Positions 6,701 to 13,282 are shown, counted from the first letter of the stretch. The stretch is 16,807 nucleotides of DNA from TMED27 sp964350435 (GCA_964350435.1 CAYGJS010000040.1:1-16807); one strand, 5' to 3'. A program made the numbers and translations. The notes: a model not told the origin generated them from the sequence alone.

Positions 6701-6723
6701 AACAATTTTCCTTCTTCGGCGCC

Positions 6724-7071
6724 TTAAGCAGCGTCTTCAACCTTTACCAAGTGGCTCACTCTATTGATCATGCCGCGCACAGAGGGTGTGTCTTCCAATG
6801 TGCGAGTGCGGTGCATTTTGTTCAAACCAAGGCCAACCAGCGTTGCGCGTTGGTATGATTTGCGACCGATCGGTGATCCGATTTGCGTCACTGTCACAGT
6901 TTTGCCAGAAGGCGCTTTCTTCGCGGCTGGCTTTTTAGCTTCAGCTTTAGGCGCGGCTTTGGCAGCAGGTTTCGCTTCAGCTTTAGGAGCGGCGGCCTTT
7001 GCAGGGGCTGCTTTCTTAGCTACAGGCTTCTTTGCTGCTGTTTTTGTTTCTGTTTTCTTGTCCTCAGCCAT
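6724..7071 (-). CDS. rpmD: 50S ribosomal protein L30 with Ala/Lys-rich N-terminal extension
   Basis: The core L30 fold occupies only the last 60 or so residues (about 56-115): KTVTVTQIGSPIGRKSYQ, then LGLNKMHRTRTLEDTPSVRG and MINRVSHLVKVED. L30 is normally about 60 residues. Residues 1-55 are almost only Ala, Lys, Pro and Glu, with an internal repeat (APKAEAK twice). The start at 7071 is preferred because AAGGAAC lies just upstream in the gap after rpsE and no Met occurs between residue 1 and the core. Such a histone-H1-like leader could bind rRNA or stay disordered. It matches in composition the tails of S17, L29 and L17 here. Confidence 0.93.
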   Translation of the reverse strand: MAEDKKTETKTAAKKPVAKKAAPAKAAAPKAEAKPAAKAAPKAEAKKPAAKKAPSGKTVTVTQIGSPIGRKSYQRATLVGLGLNKMHRTRTLEDTPSVRGMINRVSHLVKVEDAA

Positions 7072-7096
7072 GGCTTCGTTCCTTATTTATTAAATC

Positions 7097-7648
7097 TTAT
7101 TCTTCAACCGCTTCTTTTTCGCCGCGCCCGGCAACAATGTCACCGATTTTTTGATTGCGACGCGATGCAACCTGACGTGGGCTTTGCATATCTTTCAAAG
7201 CTGCGAATGTTGCGTTCACCATTGAGTATGGGTTGTTTGAGCCGATGGCTTTCGCAACAACGTCATGAACACCCAAGGCTTCGAATACGGCGCGCATTGG
7301 CCCGCCGGCAATAATACCCGTCCCTTTTGGTGCGGCGCGCATGAATACTTTACCTGCGCCGTGGCGACCCTTCACGTCGTGGTGAAGTGTGCGGCCTTCG
7401 CGAAGAGGCACGCGGATCATATTGCGTTTTGCTTGTTCTGTCGCTTTTTTGATGGCTTCAGGCACTTCGCGTGATTTTGCGTGACCGTGACCAACGCGGC
7501 CTTTGCCGTCACCAACGACCATAAGCGCGGCGAATGCCATGCTGCGTCCGCCTTTTGTCGTTTTTGCAACGCGGTTGATCCCAACCAGACGTTCCATGAA
7601 TTCCGGTTCTTCGTTTTGTGTGTCTTGAGATTGATGTCCACGAGCCAT
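7097..7648 (-). CDS. rpsE: 30S ribosomal protein S5
   Basis: Small-subunit protein important for decoding accuracy and mRNA unwinding at the entry site. The 183 residues include FMERLVGINRVAKTTKGGRS, the conserved VVGDGKGRVGHGHAKSREVP (double-stranded RNA binding domain, N-terminal half), and GTGIIAGGPMRAVFEALGV with SNNPYSMVNATFAAL in the C-terminal half. It ends in a short acidic tail (GEKEAVEE). AAAGGAT lies before the start. It is spaced 21 nt from rplR and 25 nt from rpmD. Ordinary member of the spc operon. Confidence 0.98.
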   Translation of the reverse strand: MARGHQSQDTQNEEPEFMERLVGINRVAKTTKGGRSMAFAALMVVGDGKGRVGHGHAKSREVPEAIKKATEQAKRNMIRVPLREGRTLHHDVKGRHGAGKVFMRAAPKGTGIIAGGPMRAVFEALGVHDVVAKAIGSNNPYSMVNATFAALKDMQSPRQVASRRNQKIGDIVAGRGEKEAVEE

Positions 7649-7669
7649 ATTCTTTATCCTTTATATCCC

Positions 7670-8053
7670 TTAAAATTCGAGACCGCCTTCGCGGGCTCCT
7701 TCGGCCAAAGCCTTTACACGTCCGTGATACAAGAAGCGACCACGGTCAAAAACGACCTTTTCTACGCCTGCTTTTTTGGCGCGCGCGGCAACCAGCTTGC
7801 CGACAGCGGCGGCGGCTTCTACGTTGGCACCGGTTTTGATCTTATCGCGCAGATCTGTATCCAAAGATGATGCAGAGGCGAGCGTTACGCCTTTAATGTC
7901 GCAAATCACTTGCGCGTAGATTTGTTTTCCGGAGCGGAAAATTGACAGGCGCGGACGTGTTTCACGTGTTCCCACGCGGTCGATATTAACGCGACGGATT
8001 TTATTGCGTGTACGGTATGTTCTGCGCTGCGCTGATGTTAACCCATTAGCCAT
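7670..8053 (-). CDS. rplR: 50S ribosomal protein L18
   Basis: Binds 5S rRNA and, with L5, forms the central protuberance. 127 residues: a basic N-terminus (RRTYRTRNKIRR), RPRLSIFRSGKQIYAQVI, KLVAARAKKAGVEKVVFDRG and the typical end RVKALAEGAREGGLEF. The ATG shares one base with the rplF stop codon (TAATG), so translation of the two is probably coupled. No anomaly. Confidence 0.98.
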   Translation of the reverse strand: MANGLTSAQRRTYRTRNKIRRVNIDRVGTRETRPRLSIFRSGKQIYAQVICDIKGVTLASASSLDTDLRDKIKTGANVEAAAAVGKLVAARAKKAGVEKVVFDRGRFLYHGRVKALAEGAREGGLEF

Positions 8054-8631
8054 TATTTCTTCTTACCCTCCTTGCGAACAACATATTCATCCGCATAACG
8101 AATACCTTTGCCTTTATAAGGCTCCGGCGGTTTAAATCCACGAATTTTGGCGGCGACTTCGCCGACCTGCTGTTTATCGATACCGGTTACGGCGATGTCT
8201 GTTTGTGAAGGCTTGCCGGAAGCATCTTCCATTTTCAGCTCTACGCCTTGCGGGATGTCGAAGCGCACTTCGTGTGAGAAGCCGAGAGACATCACAAGGG
8301 TTTTGCCTTGGATGTTTCCACGCAGACCAACCCCTTTGATTTCAAGCTTTTTTGTATAGCCTTGGCTTACGCCGATCAAGATATTATTGACCAATGTGCG
8401 CATTGTCGGCCAAATTTGCTTAGCAAAACGGCTGTTTGATTTTGGCGCCAAGGTGATGATTTTTGAAGTCTTGCCTTCGTCATTCGCAACGTCTTCCATC
8501 TTGATGGACACTTCGTCGTGAATGGTCAAAGACAGCTCGCCGAGCTTTCCCTTGGCTTTTACATCCTGACCGTTGACGTTGAATTCAACGCCTTCGGGCA
8601 GTGTAATCGGTTGTTTTCCTATACGTGACAT
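8053..8631 (-). CDS. rplF: 50S ribosomal protein L6
   Basis: Large-subunit protein near the GTPase-associated region. It starts MSRIGKQPITLPEGVEF, contains TMRTLVNNILIGVSQGYTKK and GFSHEVRFDIPQGVE, and ends GFKPPEPYKGKGIRYADEYV with RKEGKKK, all standard. At 192 residues it is about 15 longer than the E. coli protein; the extra residues lie mainly in the first domain (EDVANDEGKTSKIITL). AAAGGAA precedes the start, and the stop overlaps the rplR start by one base. Confidence 0.98.
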   Translation of the reverse strand: MSRIGKQPITLPEGVEFNVNGQDVKAKGKLGELSLTIHDEVSIKMEDVANDEGKTSKIITLAPKSNSRFAKQIWPTMRTLVNNILIGVSQGYTKKLEIKGVGLRGNIQGKTLVMSLGFSHEVRFDIPQGVELKMEDASGKPSQTDIAVTGIDKQQVGEVAAKIRGFKPPEPYKGKGIRYADEYVVRKEGKKK

Positions 8632-8655
8632 CGTCTTTTTCCTTTAGAATATCCT

Positions 8656-9054
8656 TTAGAACACCTGACAGAGCACTTCGCCGCCAACATTGGCTTCGCG
8701 CGCTTTGTGATCGGCCATCACTCCTTTTGGCGTTGAAACGACCAAAATACCGAGGCCGTTATAGAAACGCGGCATTTCTTTCACGTTTTTATAAATCCGG
8801 CGGCCGGGTTTTGAAACACGGTCAAGCTTGCGGATTGCGCCGCGGCCTTCTGCGTATTTCAGTTCAATTGTCATGGTCTTTTTGTTGCCTTCATGCTCCT
8901 GAACCTTGTAAGCGCGGATGAAACCTTCATCGACGAGAACCTTACAAACGTTTTCACGAAGTTTCGAATACGGACATTCGATGACGGATTTATGCGCCAT
9001 CTGACCGTTCCGAATACGGGCCAACATATCACCAAGAGGATCGCTCATTGTCAT
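8656..9054 (-). CDS. rpsH: 30S ribosomal protein S8
   Basis: Small-subunit assembly protein that binds 16S rRNA helix 21; in E. coli it also represses the spc mRNA. 132 residues, normal. It begins MTMSDPLGDMLARIRNGQ, has MTIELKYAEGRGAIRKLDRV, and ends with GLGILVVSTPKGVMADHKAR and GGEVLCQVF. Of the two Met codons at the start, the first is chosen because AAGGAG lies about 9 nt before it. A three-codon overlapping ATG-ATA-TGA in another frame sits between the ribosome binding site and this start. Confidence 0.98.
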   Translation of the reverse strand: MTMSDPLGDMLARIRNGQMAHKSVIECPYSKLRENVCKVLVDEGFIRAYKVQEHEGNKKTMTIELKYAEGRGAIRKLDRVSKPGRRIYKNVKEMPRFYNGLGILVVSTPKGVMADHKAREANVGGEVLCQVF

Positions 9055-9069
9055 ATCATGCGTCTCCTT

Positions 9070-9375
9070 CTACCAGCTTGATTTCACTACGCCTGGCAAC
9101 TCACCACGAGAAGCCAGATCCCGCAACGCAATGCGGGACATATTCAATTTACGGTAGTAACCGCGTGGACGTCCGGTAATGGCGCAGCGATTACGCATGC
9201 GGATCTTTGCACCGTTACGCGGCAAATCAGCAAGGTTCAACATTGCCTGAAAGCGCTCTTCGCCCGGAAGGTCTTTATTTTTGATGACGGCTTTAAGGGC
9301 TGCGCGTTTATTGGCGTATTTTTTTACCAATTTCTTGCGCTTCTTATCGCGTTCTATCATACAAACTTTTGCCAT
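9070..9375 (-). CDS. rpsN: 30S ribosomal protein S14, zinc-independent form
   Basis: Small-subunit head protein. 101 residues, the long form typical of Proteobacteria; only two cysteines are present (C5 and one in MRNRCAITGRPRGYYRK), so the four-Cys zinc ribbon of the short form is absent. The C-terminus SRIALRDLASRGELPGVVKS is classic. AAAGGACGAAAG lies just before the start. It follows rplE after a 95-nt spacer that carries a palindromic repeat, longer than most gaps in this operon. Confidence 0.98.
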   Translation of the reverse strand: MAKVCMIERDKKRKKLVKKYANKRAALKAVIKNKDLPGEERFQAMLNLADLPRNGAKIRMRNRCAITGRPRGYYRKLNMSRIALRDLASRGELPGVVKSSW

Positions 9376-9407
9376 TGATCTTTCGTCCTTTATTTTCTTT
9401 TAGTCTG

Positions 9408-9456
9408 ATCCCCGCTTTCGCGAGGATGACGGAAACCTCAATTCGGCTCCGCCTCG
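9408..9456. repeat. Palindromic repeat in the rplE-rpsN spacer
   Basis: On the minus strand ATCCTCGC-GAAA-GCGGGGAT (9408-9427) makes an 8-bp hairpin (one T-G pair) with a GNRA tetraloop, preceded by a GAGGCGGAGCCGAATTGAGG segment. The stretch resembles the 'GTCATCC..CGCGAAAGCGGGGATC' repeats scattered in many proteobacterial genomes (from memory), and shares an ordered set of blocks with the rplB-rplW spacer. There is no T-run, so it is not a terminator. Confidence 0.55.
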
Positions 9457-9470
9457 TTAATGTTTCTTCG

Positions 9471-10016
9471 TCAATTCGTAAAAGGCAGCTTAAACCCTTT
9501 AAGCAATTCCTTGGCCTGCTCGTTATTTTCGGCCGTTGTGCAAATAATAATGTCCAATCCACGGATTTTATCGACTTTGTCATAGTTGATTTCCGGGAAA
9601 ATGATGTGTTCCTTGATCCCGACGGCGTAGTTGCCGCGACCATCAAAGCTTTTTCCGTTAATGCCGCGGAAGTCACGAACGCGCGGAAGCGCGATGGTTA
9701 CAAAGCGATCAAGGAATTCATACATTTGCTGACCGCGCAGAGTGACTTTACAGCCGATCGCCTGACCATCACGGATTTTGAATGACGCGTTGGATTGTTT
9801 GGCTTTCGTGATGACCGGCTTCTGACCGGCGATCAAGGCCATATCATTCACAGCATTTTCGATGTGCTTACGGTCTTGTGTGGCTTCACCCACACCCATA
9901 TTCAGCACGATTTTATCCAGCTTCGGAATTTCATGCTTGTTTTTGTAGCCGAATTTCTCCTGCATCGCGGGAACAACTTCGGTTTCATATAGTTCTTGAT
10001 AACGAGGTTTTGTCAT
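9471..10016 (-). CDS. rplE: 50S ribosomal protein L5
   Basis: Binds 5S rRNA and contacts P-site tRNA in the central protuberance. 181 residues, normal. Family stretches: KLDKIVLNMGVGEATQDRKH, IAGQKPVITKAKQSNASFKI, RDGQAIGCKVTLRGQQMYEF, LPRVRDFRGINGKSFDGRGN and YAVGIKEHIIFPEINYDKVD. The start ATG lies one base after the stop of the 68-codon gene upstream (TAA-A-ATG), so initiation may be coupled to it; only a weak GGA lies about 10 nt before the start. Confidence 0.98.
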   Translation of the reverse strand: MTKPRYQELYETEVVPAMQEKFGYKNKHEIPKLDKIVLNMGVGEATQDRKHIENAVNDMALIAGQKPVITKAKQSNASFKIRDGQAIGCKVTLRGQQMYEFLDRFVTIALPRVRDFRGINGKSFDGRGNYAVGIKEHIIFPEINYDKVDKIRGLDIIICTTAENNEQAKELLKGFKLPFTN

Positions 10017-10017
10017 T

Positions 10018-10224
10018 TTATAAGTCCAAATCAGTGTTTCTATATTGTTCTTTTGTTACCATCATTCCAATCCAACTGCCTTTGAAAGGCTGTTCATCCG
10101 GATAGTGTATTTCATTAAAAGCCTTTGCAAATACTGAAGAACCCACCCTTAAAAATCCTCCAATAGTTGCTGTCACAAGCGCAGCATTGACAAAAGTAAT
10201 ATTTAACGCCTCTTGTTCCATCAT
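10018..10224 (-). CDS. Orphan 68-aa protein gene fitted between rplX and rplE
   Basis: Not recognised. The ATG comes one base after the rplX stop (TAG-G-ATG-ATG) and its TAA one base before the rplE start (TAA-A-ATG); GGAG at the rplX end is a plausible ribosome binding site. These junctions suggest a translated, coupled gene. The product is slightly acidic (8 D/E against 5 K/R), unlike ribosomal proteins. Residues 9-25 (ITFVNAALVTATIGGFL region) are mildly hydrophobic, possibly a weak membrane or amphipathic helix; the second half has HYPDEQPFKGSWIGMM. GC is about 38% by hand count, against roughly 47-52% in neighbouring lines, suggesting recent acquisition. rplX and rplE are normally adjacent. 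It could also be a chance open frame in inserted DNA. Confidence 0.6.
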   Translation of the reverse strand: MMEQEALNITFVNAALVTATIGGFLRVGSSVFAKAFNEIHYPDEQPFKGSWIGMMVTKEQYRNTDLDL

Positions 10225-10225
10225 C

Positions 10226-10552
10226 CTACTCCACAGTCTCGCCGGATTTTTTCGCTACGCGAACCTTTTTACCGTCTTTGAGTGTTTTATACCCTATGCG
10301 CGTTGCCTTGCCGGATTTAGGATCAGCCAAAGCCACGTTTGACACATGGATTGAAAGTTCTTTATTCACGATTCCGCCAGCAGAAAACTGCGTTGGTTTG
10401 TTGTGTTTCTTGACAAGGTTTACACCTTGCACAAGCACGCGGCGTTCAGCGGGGATAGTTTTCAAAACTTCACCTTTGGCGCCTTTGTCCTTACCGGTGA
10501 GGATAACGACCTGATCGCCTTTTTTGATTTTCATTTTGTTTGCGCTCGACAT
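10226..10552 (-). CDS. rplX: 50S ribosomal protein L24
   Basis: Assembly initiator protein that binds the 5' end of 23S rRNA and sits near the peptide exit. 108 residues. The KOW-type start KMKIKKGDQVVILTGKDKGAKGEV is clear, followed by RRVLVQGVNLVKKHNKPTQ and a C-terminal part with DPKSGKATRIGYKTLKDGKK. Two starts are possible; the upstream one (MSSANK) is preferred, because GAGG lies 9 nt before it and it begins one base after the rplN stop. The Met of MKIKKG has no ribosome binding site. Confidence 0.97.
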   Translation of the reverse strand: MSSANKMKIKKGDQVVILTGKDKGAKGEVLKTIPAERRVLVQGVNLVKKHNKPTQFSAGGIVNKELSIHVSNVALADPKSGKATRIGYKTLKDGKKVRVAKKSGETVE

Positions 10553-10553
10553 C

Positions 10554-10922
10554 TTATAGAACCTCGCCAGCTAGAGAGATAATTTTCATGAAGCCTTTAG
10601 CGCGAAGTTCGCGGGTTACGGGGCCGAAAATCCGGGTGCCGACTGGCTCATTGTTTGCATTGATCAAAACGCAGGCATTTGTATCAAAAGAGATTGTTTC
10701 GCCATATGCGCGGTTCAGACCTTTTTTGGTGCGAACGATCACGGCGCGCTGCACGTTGCCTTTTTGCACCCGGCCGCGGGGAATAGCTTCTTTCACGGAT
10801 ACGATAACGACATCGCCTACGCCGGCTGTGCGTCTTTTTGAGCCGCCAAGAACCTTAATGCACTGCACCTGACGGGCACCGCTATTGTCGGCCACTTCCA
10901 TTCTGGATTGCATCTGAATCAT
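10554..10922 (-). CDS. rplN: 50S ribosomal protein L14
   Basis: Large-subunit protein at the subunit interface. 122 residues, exactly the usual length: MIQMQSRMEVADNSGARQVQ, VLGGSKRRTAGVGDVVIVSV, KEAIPRGRVQKGNVQRAVIV, and the end GPVTRELRAKGFMKIISLAG. It starts three bases after the rpsQ stop. No anomaly. Confidence 0.98.
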   Translation of the reverse strand: MIQMQSRMEVADNSGARQVQCIKVLGGSKRRTAGVGDVVIVSVKEAIPRGRVQKGNVQRAVIVRTKKGLNRAYGETISFDTNACVLINANNEPVGTRIFGPVTRELRAKGFMKIISLAGEVL

Positions 10923-10925
10923 AAC

Positions 10926-11306
10926 TTATGCGTCCTTCTTTTTAGCGGTTGTCTTTTTAGGAGCGGCTTTCTTAGCGGGGGCTTTTTTGGCTTCCGGTTT
11001 AGCGGCTACTTCTTTCTTCGGAGTGTCGGCTTTCTTCGGAGCATCGGCTTTTGCTTTAGGCGCAGACGTTGTCGTCTCGCCCGTGTAAAGCGTCCATGTT
11101 TTGCGTTTTGAAATCGGCGCACATTCGATGATTTGAACGCGCTCACCCGTTTTGGCTGAGTTTGTCTCATCATGAGCGGCGTATTTGCTCGATTTCTTAA
11201 TGTATTTTTTATAGAGCGGGTGCATGAAACGACGCTCGACCTTAACCGTAATAGTTTTGTCCATCTTGTCGCTTGTTACTTCACCTTCCAATATACGTTT
11301 TGGCAT
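10926..11306 (-). CDS. rpsQ: 30S ribosomal protein S17 with Lys/Ala/Pro-rich C-terminal tail
   Basis: Early-assembly small-subunit protein of OB fold. Residues 1 to about 78 are a normal S17: KRILEGEVTSDKMDKTITVK, RRFMHPLYKKYIKKSSKY, and KTGERVQIIECAPISKRKTW. S17 is usually about 80-85 residues. A tail of about 48 residues (79-126) follows, composed of Ala, Lys, Pro, Thr and Asp, with KPEAKKAPAKKAAPKKTTAK. It is close in composition to the L30, L17 and L29 extensions. AAAGGACC lies before the start. The gene lies between rpmC and rplN as usual. Confidence 0.96.
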   Translation of the reverse strand: MPKRILEGEVTSDKMDKTITVKVERRFMHPLYKKYIKKSSKYAAHDETNSAKTGERVQIIECAPISKRKTWTLYTGETTTSAPKAKADAPKKADTPKKEVAAKPEAKKAPAKKAAPKKTTAKKKDA

Positions 11307-11325
11307 TTTTTTGGTCCTTTATTCC

Positions 11326-11580
11326 TTACGCGGCCTTCGCTGAAGACTTGGTGGATTTCTTTTTCGCAGCCGGTTTTGACTTTGGCGCAACCGCTTCTGT
11401 TTTCATGTTCATGAATGTTTTAATTCTTGCGATTGTCTTGCGAACGCTACGAATATCATGAGTCTTCTCAAGCGTGCCGTTTGCGCGTGCAAAACGCTGA
11501 TTGAACTGCTCTTTTTTTGTATCGAGCAAAAGCTTCATCAGCTCATCTTGTGTTTTTGTTTTCAAATCTTCGGCTTTCAT
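11326..11580 (-). CDS. rpmC: 50S ribosomal protein L29 with basic C-terminal tail
   Basis: Sits at the rim of the peptide exit tunnel near L23. The start is placed at MKAEDLKTKTQDELMKLL (ATG at 11578-11580), which matches L29 family N-termini, begins four bases after the rplP stop, and gives 84 residues. The frame is also open 12 codons further upstream, inside rplP, but that would overlap rplP by 32 nt. The core ends near residue 63 after DIRSVRKTIARIKTFM; about 20 more residues are Lys/Ala/Ser-rich (APKSKPAAKKKSTKSSAKAA). L29 is usually 60-70 residues. Confidence 0.94.
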   Translation of the reverse strand: MKAEDLKTKTQDELMKLLLDTKKEQFNQRFARANGTLEKTHDIRSVRKTIARIKTFMNMKTEAVAPKSKPAAKKKSTKSSAKAA

Positions 11581-11584
11581 GGTT

Positions 11585-12016
11585 TTACGCGGCCTCTTGG
11601 TCTGATGTTCCGACACGGGTGACGAAACGGGTTTTAATCGGCAATTTCATGGCGGCCAGCGCCATGGCTTCACGCGCGATGTCTTGCGGCACGCCATCGA
11701 GTTCAAACATGATGCGGCCTGGCTTTACGCGGCATGCCCAATATTCCGGAGAGCCTTTACCTTTACCTTGACGCACTTCGAGAGGCTTGGCTGTAACCGG
11801 CACATCGGGGAATACGCGGATCCAAAGCTTACCCTGACGGCGAAGGTGGCGGGTGATGGCCCGGCGGGCGGCTTCGATCTGACGCGCAGTAATGCGCTCA
11901 GGTGAAAGCGCCTTCAAACCATAGGCACCAAAAGCGAGCGTTGCTCCGCCTTTTGCCAATCCATGGATCCGGCCTTTGTGTTGTTTGCGATGTTTAAACT
12001 TCTTAGGGCTTAGCAT
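11585..12016 (-). CDS. rplP: 50S ribosomal protein L16
   Basis: Binds near the A site and organises tRNA-contacting 23S rRNA. 143 residues, near the usual 137. MLSPKKFKHRKQHKGRIHGL at the start, then GLKALSPERITARQIEAARR, AITRHLRRQGKLWIRVFPD, VRQGKGKGSPEYWACRVKPG. It is separated from rpsC by 176 nt, where neighbours in this operon are typically a few nt apart; that gap has a promoter-like sequence, so rplP and downstream genes may have an added promoter. GATAGGAAAAGGCA precedes the start. Confidence 0.98.
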   Translation of the reverse strand: MLSPKKFKHRKQHKGRIHGLAKGGATLAFGAYGLKALSPERITARQIEAARRAITRHLRRQGKLWIRVFPDVPVTAKPLEVRQGKGKGSPEYWACRVKPGRIMFELDGVPQDIAREAMALAAMKLPIKTRFVTRVGTSDQEAA

Positions 12017-12192
12017 TGCCTTTTCCTATCCTTAAATCCTTGTCTTGCGACACAAAAAAAATTTACCTACACATGGGCTTTTCCTATCTAGATAAGAGAG
12101 TCTCCATATGGTTAAACGCGGCACAGTAGCTGGACGTTTAAATGAATTTGGCGTTTTATATCGTGCCTGCAACCAAGTTGCAAGCAAAAAAT
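12017..12192 (-). other. AT-rich 176-nt rpsC-rplP spacer
   Basis: GC is about 39% by hand count. On the minus strand it holds a 9-bp hairpin (arms 12177-12185 and 12165-12173, 3-nt loop), a 7-bp inverted repeat TTAAACG/CGTTTAA (12112-12118 and 12135-12141), a promoter-like pair of hexamers, and a second copy of the rplP ribosome-binding-site sequence (the 11-mer GATAGGAAAAG, plus-strand 12020-12030 and 12078-12088), the copy at 12078 followed by a three-codon ATG frame. No long ORF on the minus strand. Confidence 0.6.
12155..12183 (-). promoter_or_regulatory. Putative internal promoter upstream of rplP
   Basis: Minus-strand -35 TTGCAA (12178-12183, four of six consensus bases), a 17-bp spacer and -10 TATAAA (12155-12160, five of six). 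It would start transcripts near 12148 and serve rplP onward. The -35 lies inside a hairpin-forming palindrome, so the two readings compete. Confidence 0.42.
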
Positions 12193-12879
12193 TTAGCCTC
12201 TCGGTGCGCCGCCGCCTTGGGCTGCCAAACGCTTGTCACGGCCCATAGGGTCATGTTCCATGATGTCGCCTTTGTAAATCCAAACCTTCACACCGATAAT
12301 CCCGTAAGTCGTCAGACCTTCGGATGTTCCATAGTCAACATCTGCGCGCAGAGTATGCAGCGGCACGCGGCCTTCGCGGTACCATTCTGTACGGGCGATG
12401 TCTGCGCCGCCGAGACGGCCGGATACGTTGATACGAATGCCTTCTGCGCCGAGACGCATCGCAGATTGCACGGCGCGTTTCATTGCACGGCGGAAAGATA
12501 CGCGACGTTCAAGCTGCTGCGCTACGCCTTCGGCGGCCAGTTGCGCGTCAAGTTCGGGCTTACGCACCTCGACGATATTTAAGGAGACATCGCCGCCAGC
12601 GCGGGAAGAGAGTTGAGAGCGAAGTTTTTCGATATCCGCGCCTTTTTTACCGATGATCACGCCGGGACGGGCTGTGTGCACGGTGACTTTTGTGTTTTTT
12701 GCGGCGCGCTCGATGATCACTTTTGAAATCCCAGCGGCTTTCAAATGCTCTTGAACGAATTCACGAAGCTTGAGGTCTTCAACCAGCTTTTGTGCATAGT
12801 CGCGGCCGGCGTACCAGCGGCTGTCCCATGTGCGGTTGATCCCTACGCGCAGTCCAATTGGATTAACTTTCTGTCCCAT
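12193..12879 (-). CDS. rpsC: 30S ribosomal protein S3
   Basis: Small-subunit head protein at the mRNA entry site. 228 residues, near normal. MGQKVNPIGLRVGINRTWDS at the start, the KH-domain motif VIIGKKGADIEKL, then QLERRVSFRRAMKRAVQSAM, GRLGGADIARTEWYREGRVP, LHTLRADVDYGTSEGLTTYG and GVKVWIYKGDIMEHD near the end. AAGGAGC precedes the start. It lies 14 nt after rplV. Confidence 0.98.
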   Translation of the reverse strand: MGQKVNPIGLRVGINRTWDSRWYAGRDYAQKLVEDLKLREFVQEHLKAAGISKVIIERAAKNTKVTVHTARPGVIIGKKGADIEKLRSQLSSRAGGDVSLNIVEVRKPELDAQLAAEGVAQQLERRVSFRRAMKRAVQSAMRLGAEGIRINVSGRLGGADIARTEWYREGRVPLHTLRADVDYGTSEGLTTYGIIGVKVWIYKGDIMEHDPMGRDKRLAAQGGGAPRG

Positions 12880-12893
12880 ACTTCAAAAGCTCC

Positions 12894-13271
12894 TTATGCT
12901 TCCTGTGATTCTCTGACGACGATCGTCATATTGCTTGTTCTTTTTTCGATGCGCGCGCCACGGCCACGCGCGCGGGCGCGGAAACGCTTCATCATCATCG
13001 CTTTGCCGACTTTGGCTTCTGCCACGACCAAACGGTCTACATCAAGACCGTGGTTGTTTTCTGCATTCGCAACAGCGGATTGGAGAAGTTTACGAACTTC
13101 TTCAGAGGCGCGTTTCTTTGAGAACTCAAGGTCAATCAGGGCCTTGCCTGCCGCTTTGCCACGGATTGTCTGTGCGATCAGATTCAGCTTCTGCGGTGAA
13201 GTCGAGAAATATTTCCCGAACGCCATCGCTTCGTTGTCTTTGACGCGTCTTGCGTTTTTTTCTTGTGCCAT
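12894..13271 (-). CDS. rplV: 50S ribosomal protein L22
   Basis: Its long hairpin lines the peptide exit tunnel. 125 residues, slightly longer than E. coli L22 because of an N-terminal extension (MAQEKNARRVKDNEAMAFGK). Core motifs: STSPQKLNLIAQTIRGK, LLQSAVANAENNHGLDVDRL, and the tunnel hairpin MMKRFRARARGRGARIEKRT followed by SNMTIVV. It lies 11 nt after rpsS, with AAGGGTT upstream of the start. The tunnel-facing hairpin looks ordinary. Confidence 0.98.
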   Translation of the reverse strand: MAQEKNARRVKDNEAMAFGKYFSTSPQKLNLIAQTIRGKAAGKALIDLEFSKKRASEEVRKLLQSAVANAENNHGLDVDRLVVAEAKVGKAMMMKRFRARARGRGARIEKRTSNMTIVVRESQEA

Positions 13272-13282
13272 TGTCTTAACCC

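Noticed and set aside
11581..11616. Upstream start for L29 overlapping rplP by 32 nt
   Set aside because: MKAEDL at 11580 matches L29 N-termini and sits four bases after the rplP stop.
12165..12185. 9-bp hairpin in the rpsC-rplP gap as a terminator of the S10 operon
   Set aside because: On the minus strand the T-run lies before the hairpin, not after it; on the plus strand A residues follow.
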